A DNA stretch of 64,000 bases from Sphingosinicella microcystinivorans (GCF_027941835.1 NZ_CP116005.1:310001-374000); one strand, 5' to 3'. Shown: positions 44,956 to 55,683, counted from the stretch's first letter. A program made the numbers and translations. Notes: generated from the letters alone by a model not told the origin.

Positions 44956-46272
44956 ATGTCCGATCTCTTCGCCAAGGATTCCCCGCAACCCGACGCGCGG
45001 CCCGCCGCCGACGCACCGCTCGCCGAGCGGCTGCGCCCGCGCACGCTCGCCGAGGTCGTCGGGCAGGAGCACCTCACCGGCCCCGAGGGCGCGATCGGCC
45101 GCATGGTCGCGGCGGGCAAGCTTTCCAGCATCATCTTCTGGGGGCCGCCCGGCACCGGCAAGACCACGATCGCCCGCCTGCTCGCCGACGCCGTGGGCCT
45201 CCGCTTCGTGCAGATCTCGGCGGTGTTCTCCGGCGTCGCCGATTTGAAGAAGGCCTTCGCCGAGGCGCGCGAGTACGCGCGGATCGGCCAGAAGACGCTG
45301 CTCTTCGTGGACGAGATCCACCGTTTCAACCGCGCCCAGCAGGACGGCTTCCTGCCCTATGTGGAGGACGGCACGGTGACGCTGGTCGGCGCCACCACCG
45401 AGAACCCCAGCTTCGAGCTCAACGCCGCGCTGCTCTCGCGCTGTCAGGTGCTGTTCGTCCACCGGCTGGACGAGGCGGCGCTCGATGAGCTTCTGAAGCG
45501 CGCGGAGGCCGACTTCGGCCGCCCCCTGCCCCTCACGCCCGAGGCCCGCGAGGCGCTCGTCCATTCGACCGACGGCGACGGCCGCTTCCTGCTCAATCAG
45601 GTCGAGACCTTGATGTCGGTGCACCTCGACGAACCGCTCGATCCCGCGGGCCTGCGCGACCTTCTGCACCGCCGCGTCGCCGTCTACGACAAGGACCGCG
45701 AGGGCCACTACAACCTCATCTCCGCGCTCCACAAATCCATGCGCGGCTCCGATCCGCAGGCGGCGCTCTACTACCTCGCGCGGATGCTGACGGCGGGCGA
45801 GGAACCGCTCTACGTCCTCCGCCGCATCACCCGCTTCGCCAGCGAGGACATCGGCCTCGCCGATCCGCAGGCGCTCGTCCAGTGCCTTGCCGCGAAGGAC
45901 GCCTACGATTTCCTCGGCTCCCCCGAAGGCGAGCTCGCCATCGTGCAGGCCTGCCTCTACTGCGCGACCGCGCCCAAGTCGAACGCGGCCTACAAGGCGC
46001 AGAAGGCGGCGTGGCGGAGCGCGCGCGAGACCGGCTCGCTGATGCCCCCCGCGAACATCCTGAACGCGCCGACGAAGCTGATGAAGGAGATCGGCTACGG
46101 CAAGGACTACGCCTACGACCACGACGTCGAGGGCGGCTTTTCGGGCGACAACTACTGGCCCGAAGAGATGCAGCCGGAGACCTATTACCGCCCCACCGAG
46201 CGGGGCTTCGAGAAGCGCGTCAGCGAGCGGCTGGCATGGTGGGAGGAACGCAGGCGTGAACGCCGGAAATAG
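44956..46272 (+). CDS. rarA: replication-associated recombination protein A (RarA/MgsA)
   Basis: 438 residues of the clamp-loader AAA family: Walker A GPPGTGKT at residues 63-70, Walker B LLFVDEIHRFNRAQQDGFLP, sensor 1 LVGATTENPSF and Arg finger ALLSRCQV. The C-terminal MgsA domain (KSMRGSDPQAALYYLARMLT, YGKDYAYDHD) completes the protein. RarA acts at stalled replication forks. The coding sequence overlaps the next gene by 17 bp. Well-conserved housekeeping gene. Confidence 0.95.
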   Translation: MSDLFAKDSPQPDARPAADAPLAERLRPRTLAEVVGQEHLTGPEGAIGRMVAAGKLSSIIFWGPPGTGKTTIARLLADAVGLRFVQISAVFSGVADLKKAFAEAREYARIGQKTLLFVDEIHRFNRAQQDGFLPYVEDGTVTLVGATTENPSFELNAALLSRCQVLFVHRLDEAALDELLKRAEADFGRPLPLTPEAREALVHSTDGDGRFLLNQVETLMSVHLDEPLDPAGLRDLLHRRVAVYDKDREGHYNLISALHKSMRGSDPQAALYYLARMLTAGEEPLYVLRRITRFASEDIGLADPQALVQCLAAKDAYDFLGSPEGELAIVQACLYCATAPKSNAAYKAQKAAWRSARETGSLMPPANILNAPTKLMKEIGYGKDYAYDHDVEGGFSGDNYWPEEMQPETYYRPTERGFEKRVSERLAWWEERRRERRK

Positions 46273-47614
46273 CCTTGTCGCAGCGCTGATGCTGCTGGGC
46301 AGCGCCGCGGCCGTCGCGGCGGATGCCGACCCCTACGCCCGCGCGCTCGCCGCCGGATACAAGGCGCAGTTCACGTGCAGCGGCGTGTTCAGCGCCGGGC
46401 GCACGCCCGAGGCCATCGCCCGCCACGAGCTTGCCGGAACGCAGGAGAATGTCGCGCCGCTGCTCGGCGACCTCGAAGCGCGCGTCGACGAGGCGTCGAA
46501 AACCGTTTCCGTGAGCTTCGATCCCGCCCTGCCGCCGCGCGTCGCGGTATGGCGCCCGTGGCTCGGCTGCACCGGCCTGCCCATCGGGGCAAGCGCCGTG
46601 AACCTGCCGACCCTGTCCGTATCGCCGCCGCAGTTCGTCCGCGCGCCCGACTGGCCCTACGGCGACGTCGGCGCGGAGGCGAAGCCGAAGGGCGACGCGA
46701 AGGTGCTCGCCGCCGCGCTCGACGATGCCTTCGCGAAACCGGGCACCACCGGCGTCGTCATCGTGCAGCGCGGCCGCATCGTCGCCGAGCGCTACGCCGA
46801 AGGCTTCGGGCGCCACGTCCCGCAGCGCACGTGGTCCGCCGCCAAGAGCATCACCGGCACGCTGATCGGCGTCGCCGCGCACAAGGGCCTGATCGACCCC
46901 GCGAAACCCGCACCGGTCCCCGAATGGCAAACGCCCGGCGACCCGCGCGCCGCGATCACCACGGACGACCTGCTGCGCATGGCCTCCGGCCTCCACAGCG
47001 ATTTCGCGGGCAACCGCACCGACGCCGTCTATTTCGGCGGCACCCATGTCGGCGAGAACGTGCCGGGGCAGGCGCTGGAGGCGAAGCCCGGCACGCGCTT
47101 CCGCTACGCCAACAACGACACGCTGCTCGCCGCCTACAGCCTCCGCGCCGCGATAGGGGACGACGCGAAATACACCGCCTTCCCGTTCACCGAGCTGTTC
47201 TGGAAGATCGGCATGACGCACACGTTCGCGGAAACCGACTGGCGCGGCAATTTCGTCCTCTCCTCGCAGGTCTGGTCGACGGCGCGGGACTTCGCGCGGC
47301 TCGGCCTTCTTTATCTGAACGACGGCGTCTGGAACGGCGAGCGGCTCCTCCCCGAGGGCTGGGTCCGCTACATCAGCACGCCTTCGGGGCCGCAGCCGCA
47401 GGAGGACGGCATCGGCTACGGCGCGACCTTCTGGCTGCTGAACGCCGGCGACGGCATCCCGAAGGACACGTTCGGCGCGTTCGGCAACCGGGGCCAGTTC
47501 ATCGTGATCGTGCCGAGCCGGAACATCGTGATCGTGCGGCGCGGCGAGGATCACGCGGGCACGCGCTTCGACATCGCCGCGTTCACTGCCGCCGTGCTGA
47601 AGGCGCTGAAATGA
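46256..47614 (+). CDS. exported serine hydrolase, class C beta-lactamase fold
   Basis: 452 residues: signal peptide (about 1-22), a specific N-terminal domain with two Cys, then a penicillin-binding-like catalytic domain with SxxK (Ser194-Ala-Ala-Lys197 in TWSAAKSITG) and YxN (FRYANNDT). The third element is GNRGQ in FGAFGNRGQFIVI. Relatives include 6-aminohexanoate-dimer hydrolases and esterases as well as beta-lactamases. The substrate is not known. GTG start behind GGGAGGAA, overlapping rarA. Confidence 0.82.
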   Translation: MNAGNSLVAALMLLGSAAAVAADADPYARALAAGYKAQFTCSGVFSAGRTPEAIARHELAGTQENVAPLLGDLEARVDEASKTVSVSFDPALPPRVAVWRPWLGCTGLPIGASAVNLPTLSVSPPQFVRAPDWPYGDVGAEAKPKGDAKVLAAALDDAFAKPGTTGVVIVQRGRIVAERYAEGFGRHVPQRTWSAAKSITGTLIGVAAHKGLIDPAKPAPVPEWQTPGDPRAAITTDDLLRMASGLHSDFAGNRTDAVYFGGTHVGENVPGQALEAKPGTRFRYANNDTLLAAYSLRAAIGDDAKYTAFPFTELFWKIGMTHTFAETDWRGNFVLSSQVWSTARDFARLGLLYLNDGVWNGERLLPEGWVRYISTPSGPQPQEDGIGYGATFWLLNAGDGIPKDTFGAFGNRGQFIVIVPSRNIVIVRRGEDHAGTRFDIAAFTAAVLKALK

Positions 47615-47952
47615 GCCTCGACTGGGACAGCGTCGCCGCCTTCGCGCTGACGCTGCCCGGCGCGGAACTCTCCACGAGCTACGGCCAGCCCGCCGTGAAG
47701 GTGAACGGCCGTGCCTTCGTGAACACCGGGCGCGAGGCAGGTTCCTTCTGCCTGCAGATCGACATGGACACGGTCGAGATGCTGAAGACGACCGACCCGG
47801 CCACCTATTGGCAGACGCCGCACTACGAGGGCTGGCCCGCCGTTCTGGTGCGCTTCGACACGGACGATCCCGACCGCATGCGCGCCATGATCGAGCGCGC
47901 CCACGCGTGGCAGGCGGGCAGGCCCAGACCGCGCGGCAGGAAGAGGACTTGA
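47611..47952 (+). CDS. MmcQ/YjbR family DNA-binding-like protein
   Basis: 113 residues of the MmcQ/YjbR fold (LDWDSVAAFALTLPGAELST, VNGRAFVNTGREAG, WPAVLVRFDTDDPDRMRAMI) with a short basic tail (GRPRPRGRKRT). The fold resembles CyaY and a double-wing DNA-binding domain; the cellular role is unclear. The ATG overlaps the preceding stop (ATGA) and its stop overlaps the next start. Confidence 0.82.
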   Translation: MSLDWDSVAAFALTLPGAELSTSYGQPAVKVNGRAFVNTGREAGSFCLQIDMDTVEMLKTTDPATYWQTPHYEGWPAVLVRFDTDDPDRMRAMIERAHAWQAGRPRPRGRKRT

Positions 47953-48908
47953 ACCGTTTCGCGCGCTTCGCCGCGATCGACTGGTCCGGCGCGAAGGGCC
48001 GCCGCCACAAGGGCATCGCGGTCGCGGTCGCCGAGGCCGGGGATGCGCCGCCCCGGCTGGTGAGGCCGGGCCATGTCTGGTCGCGGACCGAGGTTCTGGA
48101 CTGGATCGCGGCGCTGGCGGGCGACCCGCCGACGCTCGTCGGCATGGACTTCAGCTTCGCGCCGCCGTTCGTGGCGCGCGGCGCCTACCTGCCGGGCGAC
48201 GCCACGCCCGATGCGGCGCGGGCCTTCTGGGCGTTCGTGGACGCCGCCTGCGACGACGAGGACCTCGGCGCCGCCTCCTTCCTCGAACGCCGCTTCCGGC
48301 GGCATTTCTATTTCGGCAAGGCGGACGGCACGAAGGCGGACTTCATGCACCTGCGCGTCTGCGAAGCCGCGTTCAACGCGGGCGGCGGCGGCAAGCCCTC
48401 CACGGTGTTCGACGCCATCGGCGCCGCGCAGGTGGCGAAGGCCAGCTTCGCGGGGATGCGCCTGCTCCATCATCTCGCGGGGCGCGTGCCGGTGTGGCCG
48501 TTCGATTTCGTGGATGCCGCGCGTCCCTCGACCTTGGCCTGTCCCGAGCGCCTGCCTCGGCAGGCAGTCGAAGGGTGCGTGATGACGGACGGAGGCGAAA
48601 GCACTTTCATCCCGAGCGAAGTCGAGGGGCGCACCACCGTGCTCGTCGAGATCTATTGCCGCGCCTTCATCCGCCTGTCCGGCGGACGCGGCCTCAAGCT
48701 GCGCAGCCTTGCCGATCTCGATACGGCGCTTGCCGGGCTGGGCTCCCCGCCGCTCGGCAGCCGCGATCCGCTGAGCGACCACGAAACCGACGTGCTGGTG
48801 GCTGCGGCAGGACTGCGCGCCATCGCGGGCGAGGCCGCGTACTGGCGCCCGGACGCCCTCGATGCGGCCATCGCCCGCACCGAGGGCTGGACGTTCGGGG
48901 TACTTTAG
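47949..48908 (+). CDS. DUF429-like protein with in-frame repeat insertion
   Basis: 319 residues from a TTG at 47949 that overlaps the preceding stop. The N-terminus FAAIDWSGAKGRRHKGIAVA and PPTLVGMDFSFAPPF resemble RNase H-fold DUF429 proteins, but the match is only moderate. Residues about 193-227 are translated from a dispersed repeat (ending STFIPSEVEGRT) inserted in frame; flanking FDFVDAARP and VLVEIYCRAFIRLSGG appear to belong together. The protein is therefore longer than a repeat-free relative should be. Function unknown. Confidence 0.65.
   Translation: MNRFARFAAIDWSGAKGRRHKGIAVAVAEAGDAPPRLVRPGHVWSRTEVLDWIAALAGDPPTLVGMDFSFAPPFVARGAYLPGDATPDAARAFWAFVDAACDDEDLGAASFLERRFRRHFYFGKADGTKADFMHLRVCEAAFNAGGGGKPSTVFDAIGAAQVAKASFAGMRLLHHLAGRVPVWPFDFVDAARPSTLACPERLPRQAVEGCVMTDGGESTFIPSEVEGRTTVLVEIYCRAFIRLSGGRGLKLRSLADLDTALAGLGSPPLGSRDPLSDHETDVLVAAAGLRAIAGEAAYWRPDALDAAIARTEGWTFGVL
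48525..48628. repeat. sphingomonad-type dispersed repeat inside a coding sequence
   Basis: The ends are CCCTCGAC and its complement GTCGAGGG. Inside is a perfect 7-bp hairpin (GCCTGCC-TC-GGCAGGC, 48550-48565) and the characteristic CATCCCGAGCGAAGTCGAGG at the right. Sequences of this type are scattered through sphingomonad intergenic DNA. Here it is read through in frame and adds about 35 residues. Confidence 0.7.
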
Positions 48909-49588
48909 GCCTGCCGACGCCGCGCCATGCCGAGCGCGACGATGCCGACGCCGAGGAGGCCGAGCATTCCCGGTTCCGGGATCCGGGTCGTCTCGTCTTC
49001 CGTCGTGAGACGGAACAGGTCGAAGGTCCACGCCTGGCTCGTGGGATGCAGCGGCTCGTTGCGCAGGCGGATGCCGAGGCTGGTCCAGCCGTCGGTGATC
49101 GCCTGGTTGAACCACGTCGTGATGTCGGCGCTGATCACGTCGCCGACCGACAGGCCGGCGGTGGCGAAGCTCGTCACATAGGCGACCGTCGGCGCCTCGA
49201 AGTCCGAGAGGTCCTCGGTGTTGTTGCCTTCGTAGATCTCGATGTCGATGGTGCCGTCGAACGGCGTGTCGTTTTCGCCGACGAAAAGGCCGCCCGCCTT
49301 GAACACGTTGAACGTCACGAAGGCCGTCGGCGACGCGGCGAGGCCGGTGAGATCATATTCCGAAAGGCCGCGCACCTCCTCCGTCGAATAGCGCCCGACC
49401 TCCGCCTTGCCGGCCGGATTGCCGAAGGTGCCGCCGGTGTTGGAATGGAAGTGCGTGCCGGCGCTGAAATCGCCGCCGGCGCTGGCGACTGCGAAGGTGA
49501 ATCCATCCGTGATCAGCGCTGCATGGACCGGAACTGAAATGAAACACGATGAAACGATAGAAGAAACAGCAATTGCGACCCGATTCAT
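48905..49588 (-). CDS. PEP-CTERM sorting-domain protein
   Basis: 227 residues: signal peptide (about 1-23), a beta-rich secreted domain (FTFAVASAGGDFSAGTHFHS, TAFVTFNVFKAGG, TIDIEIYEGNN) and a C-terminal PEP-CTERM tail: IPEPGMLGLLGVG, a hydrophobic helix and RRRQA. Such proteins are cut and processed by exosortase and linked to exopolysaccharide or floc formation. No exosortase gene is in the window. The ATG at 49588 has GGGAGGT just upstream, and a sigma-54-type promoter lies about 50 bp further up. Codon use is less GC-rich at the 5' end. Confidence 0.88.
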   Translation of the reverse strand: MNRVAIAVSSIVSSCFISVPVHAALITDGFTFAVASAGGDFSAGTHFHSNTGGTFGNPAGKAEVGRYSTEEVRGLSEYDLTGLAASPTAFVTFNVFKAGGLFVGENDTPFDGTIDIEIYEGNNTEDLSDFEAPTVAYVTSFATAGLSVGDVISADITTWFNQAITDGWTSLGIRLRNEPLHPTSQAWTFDLFRLTTEDETTRIPEPGMLGLLGVGIVALGMARRRQA

Positions 49589-49635
49589 ATTTACCTCCCG
49601 TAATAACTTCACGAAATCCCCAACGGCGCTTTTTA

Positions 49636-49651
49636 TGCAATCTTTGTACCA
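49636..49651 (-). promoter_or_regulatory. sigma-54 (-24/-12) type promoter for the PEP-CTERM gene
   Basis: On the minus strand the sequence is TGGTACAAAGATTGCA, fitting TGGYRYRN4TTGCW with the required GG-N10-GC spacing. It lies 48-63 bp upstream of the start codon, inside an AT-rich 234-bp intergenic region. PEP-CTERM genes in other proteobacteria are known targets of RpoN with the PrsK/PrsR system. No PrsR site was identified here. Confidence 0.6.
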
Positions 49652-49822
49652 TATTATTTTTGTAGCATATTTTCGGAATTTGCCGTTTCGTCTTCGTTAT
49701 ATTAAGAAATTTCTGTAATTTATTCCGACACGATACTTGTAACGTCTTCGAAATGTCCGGGACGCCGGGAGGTTTACAACAAGGGTGGACGGACGCTGCC
49801 CTATGGCCCAGAAGCGCGGGCC

Positions 49823-50188
49823 ATGATTCAACATTTCGTGATCGTCGGAATCGGGGGAGCCGTCGGCGCGATGCTGCGGCACGGCGTCGGCATGGTCTCG
49901 CTGCGCCTGCTGGGGCCGAACTTTCCGTGGGGCACGCTGATCGTCAACGTCGCCGGCGGGCTGCTGATGGGCGTTCTGGTCGGCGTGCTCGCGGCGCGCG
50001 GCGGCAGCGAGCCGCTGCGCCTGCTGCTGGGTGTCGGTGTTCTCGGCGGCTTCACGACCTTCTCCGCCTTCTCGCTCGACGTGGTGACGCTGGCCGGACG
50101 CGGGGCGATGCCTGCCGCGATCGGCTACGTGTTCGCCTCGGTGCTGGCCTCCGTCGCCGCGCTCTATCTCGGCAAGGCCCTCGTATGA
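49823..50188 (+). CDS. crcB: fluoride exporter CrcB/FluC
   Basis: 121 residues with four membrane helices and family motifs: GGAVGAMLRHG, the Asn-containing WGTLIVNVAGGLLMG and the Phe/Thr/Ser box GGFTTFSAFSLD that lines the fluoride pore. It works as a dual-topology dimer. No fluoride riboswitch was recognised upstream. It overlaps the pseudouridine synthase gene by 4 bp (ATGA). Confidence 0.93.
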   Translation: MIQHFVIVGIGGAVGAMLRHGVGMVSLRLLGPNFPWGTLIVNVAGGLLMGVLVGVLAARGGSEPLRLLLGVGVLGGFTTFSAFSLDVVTLAGRGAMPAAIGYVFASVLASVAALYLGKALV

Positions 50189-51300
50189 GTGAGGACACCG
50201 TCCGCCAGTTCACCGTCGAAGAGGACGACGACGGCATCCGGCTCGACCGCTGGTTCAAGCGGCACCTGCCCGACACCAGCTTCACCACCGTCGCCAAGTG
50301 GGCGCGCACCGGCCAGCTCCGGCTCGACGGCAAGCGCGCGCAGCCGGGCGACCGCATCGAGAGCGGCCAGACCATCCGCGTGCCCCCGGCCGAGGCGGCG
50401 GCGCCGACGATCATGTCCGTGAAGAAGGCGGCGCGCCCGCCGCTGACCGACGACCAGGTCGAGTTCGCGCAGAGCCTCGTCATCTACCGCGACGAGCACG
50501 CCATCGTCATCAACAAGCCCGCGGGCCTCGCGACGCAGGGCGGCACCAAGATGACCGCGCATGTCGACGGCCTTCTCGACGCGCTGATGTTCGACCGCAC
50601 CGACCGGCCGAAGCTCGTGCACCGGCTCGACAAGGACACGAGCGGCGTGCTGCTCATCGCGCGCTCGGCGCGCGCGGCGGCGCACTTCTCGAAGGCGTTC
50701 TCGGGCCGCACAGCGAAGAAGCTCTACTGGGCGATCGTGATGGGCGTGCCCGACATCCGCGACGGCATGATCGACCTGCCCATCGCCAAGCAGCCGGGCA
50801 CCGGCGGCGAGAAGATGCACGTCGACGAGGCCGCCGGCCAGCGCGCGGTGAGCCGCTACCGCCTGATCGAGCGCGCGGGCAGCCGCGCGGCGTGGCTGGA
50901 GATGCAGCCGCTCACCGGCCGCACGCACCAGCTTCGCGTCCACGCCGCCGCGATCGGCCATCCCATCGTCGGCGACGCCAAGTACGGCGGCAAGGAGGCG
51001 TTCCTCTCGGGCAGCGTCTCGCGCAAGCTGCACCTCCACGCGCGGCGGCTGGTCATCGAGCTTCCGGGCGGCAGGACGCTCGACGTCAAGGCCGATCCCG
51101 CGCCGCATTTCGCCGAAAGCCTCGCCACCATCGGCTTCGACGCCTCGGCGGGCGACCTGCCGCTCGAGGAGGAACTCGTCGATCCCGGCGCCGAGGACCG
51201 CCGCGCCCGGCACAAGGCGCGCGACGCCCGCCGCGAGCGCCGCGATTCGCACCGCAGCCGCCGGGGCAGCGGGCGCACCGCGCCGAAGGGCCGGAAATGA
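50185..51300 (+). CDS. RluA/RluC-family 23S rRNA pseudouridine synthase
   Basis: 371 residues: an N-terminal S4 RNA-binding domain (IRLDRWFKRHLPDTSFTTVA), then the catalytic domain with the Asp in HRLDKDTSGVLLIARS, NKPAGLATQGGT, and LTGRTHQLRVHAAAIGHPI. A long basic, Arg-rich tail (about 335-371) is added. It converts uridines in rRNA to pseudouridine. The start overlaps the crcB end and the stop overlaps the next start, so crcB to ATP12 form one transcription unit. Confidence 0.9.
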   Translation: MSEDTVRQFTVEEDDDGIRLDRWFKRHLPDTSFTTVAKWARTGQLRLDGKRAQPGDRIESGQTIRVPPAEAAAPTIMSVKKAARPPLTDDQVEFAQSLVIYRDEHAIVINKPAGLATQGGTKMTAHVDGLLDALMFDRTDRPKLVHRLDKDTSGVLLIARSARAAAHFSKAFSGRTAKKLYWAIVMGVPDIRDGMIDLPIAKQPGTGGEKMHVDEAAGQRAVSRYRLIERAGSRAAWLEMQPLTGRTHQLRVHAAAIGHPIVGDAKYGGKEAFLSGSVSRKLHLHARRLVIELPGGRTLDVKADPAPHFAESLATIGFDASAGDLPLEEELVDPGAEDRRARHKARDARRERRDSHRSRRGSGRTAPKGRK

Positions 51301-51962
51301 CGACCCGTCTCGCCATCTTCGATTGCGACGGCACGCTCGTCGACAGCCAGGCCAACATCATCGAATGCATGGCCGAGACCTTCGCGAAGCACCGGCTGGA
51401 CGCGCCGGACCGGCACGCCGTGCGGCGCGTCGTCGGCCTGTCGCTCGCCGAGGCGATGGCGGCGCTGCTGCCGGGGGCGGAGGCGGACTTCCACGACCGG
51501 CTCGCCGAGGACTACAAGCTCGCCTTCCAGGGCCGCCGCACGAACGGCGGGCTTGCCGCCGAGCCGCTCTATCCGGGCGTCCGCGAGGGGCTGCTGCAAC
51601 TGGAGCGCGGCGGCTGGCTGCTCGGCGTCGCCACCGGCAAGTCGGACCGGGGCCTCGCGCTCACCCTGCTCCATCACGAGATCCACGGCCGCTTCGTCAC
51701 GCTCCAGACGGCGGACCGGCACCCGTCCAAGCCGCACCCGTCGATGATCCAGACCGCGATGGCGGAAACGGGGACCCGGCCGGAGGACACGGTGATGATC
51801 GGCGACACCGTGTTCGACATGGAGATGGCGGTCGCCGCGCGCGCCCACGCGGTCGGCGTCGGCTGGGGCTACCACGATCCGCACGAGCTCGCCGCGGCGG
51901 GCGCCCGCCATGTCGCCGCCGATTTCGGCGCGCTCGTCGCCGAGCTGGAGAAACAGGCATGA
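51297..51962 (+). CDS. HAD-superfamily hydrolase (phosphoglycolate phosphatase-like)
   Basis: 221 residues with the HAD motifs FDCDGTLVDSQ (nucleophile Asp), GVATGKSDRG, the Lys in HPSKPHPSM and VMIGDTVFDMEMA. The helical cap follows motif I, as in the Gph/PGP-like subgroup. The exact phosphate ester is unknown. Coupled by ATGA overlaps at both ends. Confidence 0.9.
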   Translation: MTTRLAIFDCDGTLVDSQANIIECMAETFAKHRLDAPDRHAVRRVVGLSLAEAMAALLPGAEADFHDRLAEDYKLAFQGRRTNGGLAAEPLYPGVREGLLQLERGGWLLGVATGKSDRGLALTLLHHEIHGRFVTLQTADRHPSKPHPSMIQTAMAETGTRPEDTVMIGDTVFDMEMAVAARAHAVGVGWGYHDPHELAAAGARHVAADFGALVAELEKQA

Positions 51963-52180
51963 CCGATCCCGCACAGAACCGCTGGATGCTGCTCAACGTG
52001 CTGCGGGTCGGCGGCATCATCACCATGGCCGTCGGCTTGCTGATCTGGAAGAAGAACATCGGCGGCTATCAGGACGAGCTCGTCGGCAAGGTCATCTTCC
52101 TCGCAGGCTTGTTCGAAACGCTGGTGATCCCGGCGCTGCTGCGCCGCGCGTGGCGCAGCAAGGACGTGGGCGGCAAGTGA
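51959..52180 (+). CDS. small conserved-looking membrane protein, 73 residues
   Basis: Two hydrophobic segments (about 13-30 and 43-62) with a polar loop KKNIGGYQDELVGK. Start and stop overlap the HAD and ATP12 genes, a tight arrangement that supports it being real. The role is unknown; its company suggests a small inner-membrane accessory protein. Confidence 0.75.
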   Translation: MTDPAQNRWMLLNVLRVGGIITMAVGLLIWKKNIGGYQDELVGKVIFLAGLFETLVIPALLRRAWRSKDVGGK

Positions 52181-52869
52181 GGCGGTTCTACACGGCGGTC
52201 GCCGCCGTTCGCGAAGGCACCGGCTGGCGGATCGCGCTCGACGGCCGCCCGGTGAGGACGCCGAAGCGCGCGCTGCTGACGCTGCCGACCGCGGCGCTCG
52301 CGGCCGCGGTCGCGGCGGAGTGGGACGCGCAGGGCGACACCGTCGCGCCCGCGACGATGCCGATGACCGGCCTCGCCAACGCCGCGATCGACATCGTGCT
52401 GCCGGACCCGCAGGCGTTCGCGGCGGGTCTCGCCGCCTACGCCGAATCCGACCTCGTCTGCTACCGCGCCGAAGCGCCCGCCGACCTCGCGGCGCGTCAG
52501 GCGGCGGCGTGGGACCCGTTCGTCGCGTTCGCGCGCACGCGCTACGACGCGGCGCTACGCGTGACGGACGGCATCGCCCATGTCACGCAGGAGGCCGCCG
52601 CCGTGGAGCGCCTCGCCGCCGCGATTCGCGGCCTCGACGCCTACCGGCTGGCGGCGATGCAGCCGCTCGTCACCATCGCGGGGTCGCTCGTCGTCGCGCT
52701 GGCGCTCGCCGAGGGCGCGGTCGACGCGGAAACGGCGTTCGCCGCCGGGCACCTCGACGAGCTCTATCAGGCCGGGAAATGGGGCGACGACGCCGAGGCG
52801 CGCGCCGCGCGCGCCGCGCGCCGCGCGGCGTTCGACGCCGCCGTCCGCTTCCTCTCGCTGTTGTCATGA
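52177..52869 (+). CDS. ATP12-family F1-ATPase assembly chaperone
   Basis: 230 residues with ATP12 signatures (WRIALDGRPVRTPKRALLTLP, AAEWDAQGDTVAPATMPMTGLANAAID, CYRAEAPADLAARQAAAWDP, GHLDELYQAGKWGDD). ATP12 binds the F1 alpha subunit during ATP synthase assembly and is characteristic of alphaproteobacteria and mitochondria. GTG start overlapping the preceding stop. Confidence 0.92.
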   Translation: MRRFYTAVAAVREGTGWRIALDGRPVRTPKRALLTLPTAALAAAVAAEWDAQGDTVAPATMPMTGLANAAIDIVLPDPQAFAAGLAAYAESDLVCYRAEAPADLAARQAAAWDPFVAFARTRYDAALRVTDGIAHVTQEAAAVERLAAAIRGLDAYRLAAMQPLVTIAGSLVVALALAEGAVDAETAFAAGHLDELYQAGKWGDDAEARAARAARRAAFDAAVRFLSLLS

Positions 52870-52929
52870 GCGCCGGGACGCTCTAAGCGCTCGGGCGATA
52901 CGAGGGTCATAAAAGGGGAACAGTCGCCC

Positions 52930-54462
<1,533 letters not shown>

Positions 54463-54477
54463 GAGGGAGTCCCGCCC

Positions 54478-55509
54478 ATGAACGTCCACACGCCCGTCAC
54501 CCGTGAGGTCCGCACCGACTGGACGCGCGACGAGGTCGCCGCGCTGTTCGACCTGCCGTTCGCCGACCTGATGTATCGGGCGCAGACCGTGCACCGGGCG
54601 GGCTTCGACGCCAATGAAGTGCAGCTCTCGACGCTGCTCTCGATCAAGACCGGCGGCTGCCCCGAGGATTGCGGCTATTGCAGCCAGTCCGTGCACGCCG
54701 AAACCGGCCTCAAGGCCGAGAAGCTGATGGACGTGGACAGCGTGCTCGCCGAGGCGCGCGCCGCGAAGGACGCGGGCTCCGGCCGCTTCTGCATGGGCGC
54801 GGCGTGGCGCTCGCCGAAGGACCGCGACATGCCGAAGATTGTCGAGATGGTGAAGGGCGTCCGCGCGATGGGCATGGAAACCTGCATGACGCTCGGGATG
54901 CTGACGCCCGAGCAGTCGCGCCAGCTCGCCGAGGCGGGCCTCGACTACTACAACCACAACATCGACACCTCGCCCGAAAACTACGCCAACGTCATCAGCA
55001 CGCGCACCTTCGAGGACCGCCTCGAAACGCTGGAGAACGTGCGCGCCGCGGGCATCAACGTGTGCTCCGGCGGCATCGTCGGCATGGGCGAGACGCGCAG
55101 CGACCGCATCGGCTTCCTCCATGCGCTCGCCACGCTTCCGCACCACCCCGAAAGCGTGCCGATCAACGCGCTGGTGCCGGTGAAGGGCACACCGCTCGGC
55201 AACATGCTGGCGGAGACGCCGCTCGCGAAGATCGACGAGATCGAGTTCGTGCGCACCGTCGCCATCGCGCGCATCCTGATGCCCGAAAGCATGGTGCGTC
55301 TCTCGGCGGGCCGCGAAAGCATGTCAGACAGCGCGCAGGCGCTGTGCTTCATGGCGGGCGCGAACAGCATCTTCACCGGCGACCGGCTGCTCACCACGCC
55401 GAACGCGGGCGACAGCAAGGACGCCGCGCTGTTCGCGCGCCTCGGCGTCCGGCCGATGACGCCCGCGCCCGCATGTGCCGCGCCCGCATGTGCAACGGAA
55501 GCCGTGTAG
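54478..55509 (+). CDS. bioB: biotin synthase
   Basis: 343 residues: radical-SAM cysteines Cys61, Cys65 and Cys68 in [13 protein letters not shown], the [2Fe-2S] ligands in FCMGAAWR and [22 protein letters not shown] and the conserved Arg in [10 protein letters not shown]. It inserts sulfur into dethiobiotin. The location between carboxylase subunit genes fits supply of the biotin cofactor. GGAGGG precedes the ATG. The C-terminus carries a small duplicated APACA unit from a 15-bp tandem repeat. Confidence 0.96.
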   Translation: MNVHTPVTREVRTDWTRDEVAALFDLPFADLMYRAQTVHRAGFDANEVQLSTLLSIKTGGCPEDCGYCSQSVHAETGLKAEKLMDVDSVLAEARAAKDAGSGRFCMGAAWRSPKDRDMPKIVEMVKGVRAMGMETCMTLGMLTPEQSRQLAEAGLDYYNHNIDTSPENYANVISTRTFEDRLETLENVRAAGINVCSGGIVGMGETRSDRIGFLHALATLPHHPESVPINALVPVKGTPLGNMLAETPLAKIDEIEFVRTVAIARILMPESMVRLSAGRESMSDSAQALCFMAGANSIFTGDRLLTTPNAGDSKDAALFARLGVRPMTPAPACAAPACATEAV

Positions 55510-55683
55510 CGTAAGCGCATCGTGCACCGGGCCGGGTGGTCGCCATCACCGTGCAGTTCAGCGCAGGACGCTGGCGCGCGCATTCATACCGATTTAAATT
55601 TTCTGTGAAAAAAGTCTTGTACTTGAAGCGCTCTTACGTCCTTTCAACATAGGCAGCCAAAGTCCTGCCCGGAAGGCTGTGAC

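Noticed and set aside
49741-49822. Fluoride riboswitch upstream of crcB
   Set aside because: The leader contains neither the conserved GATGG-type core nor the expected pseudoknot partners.
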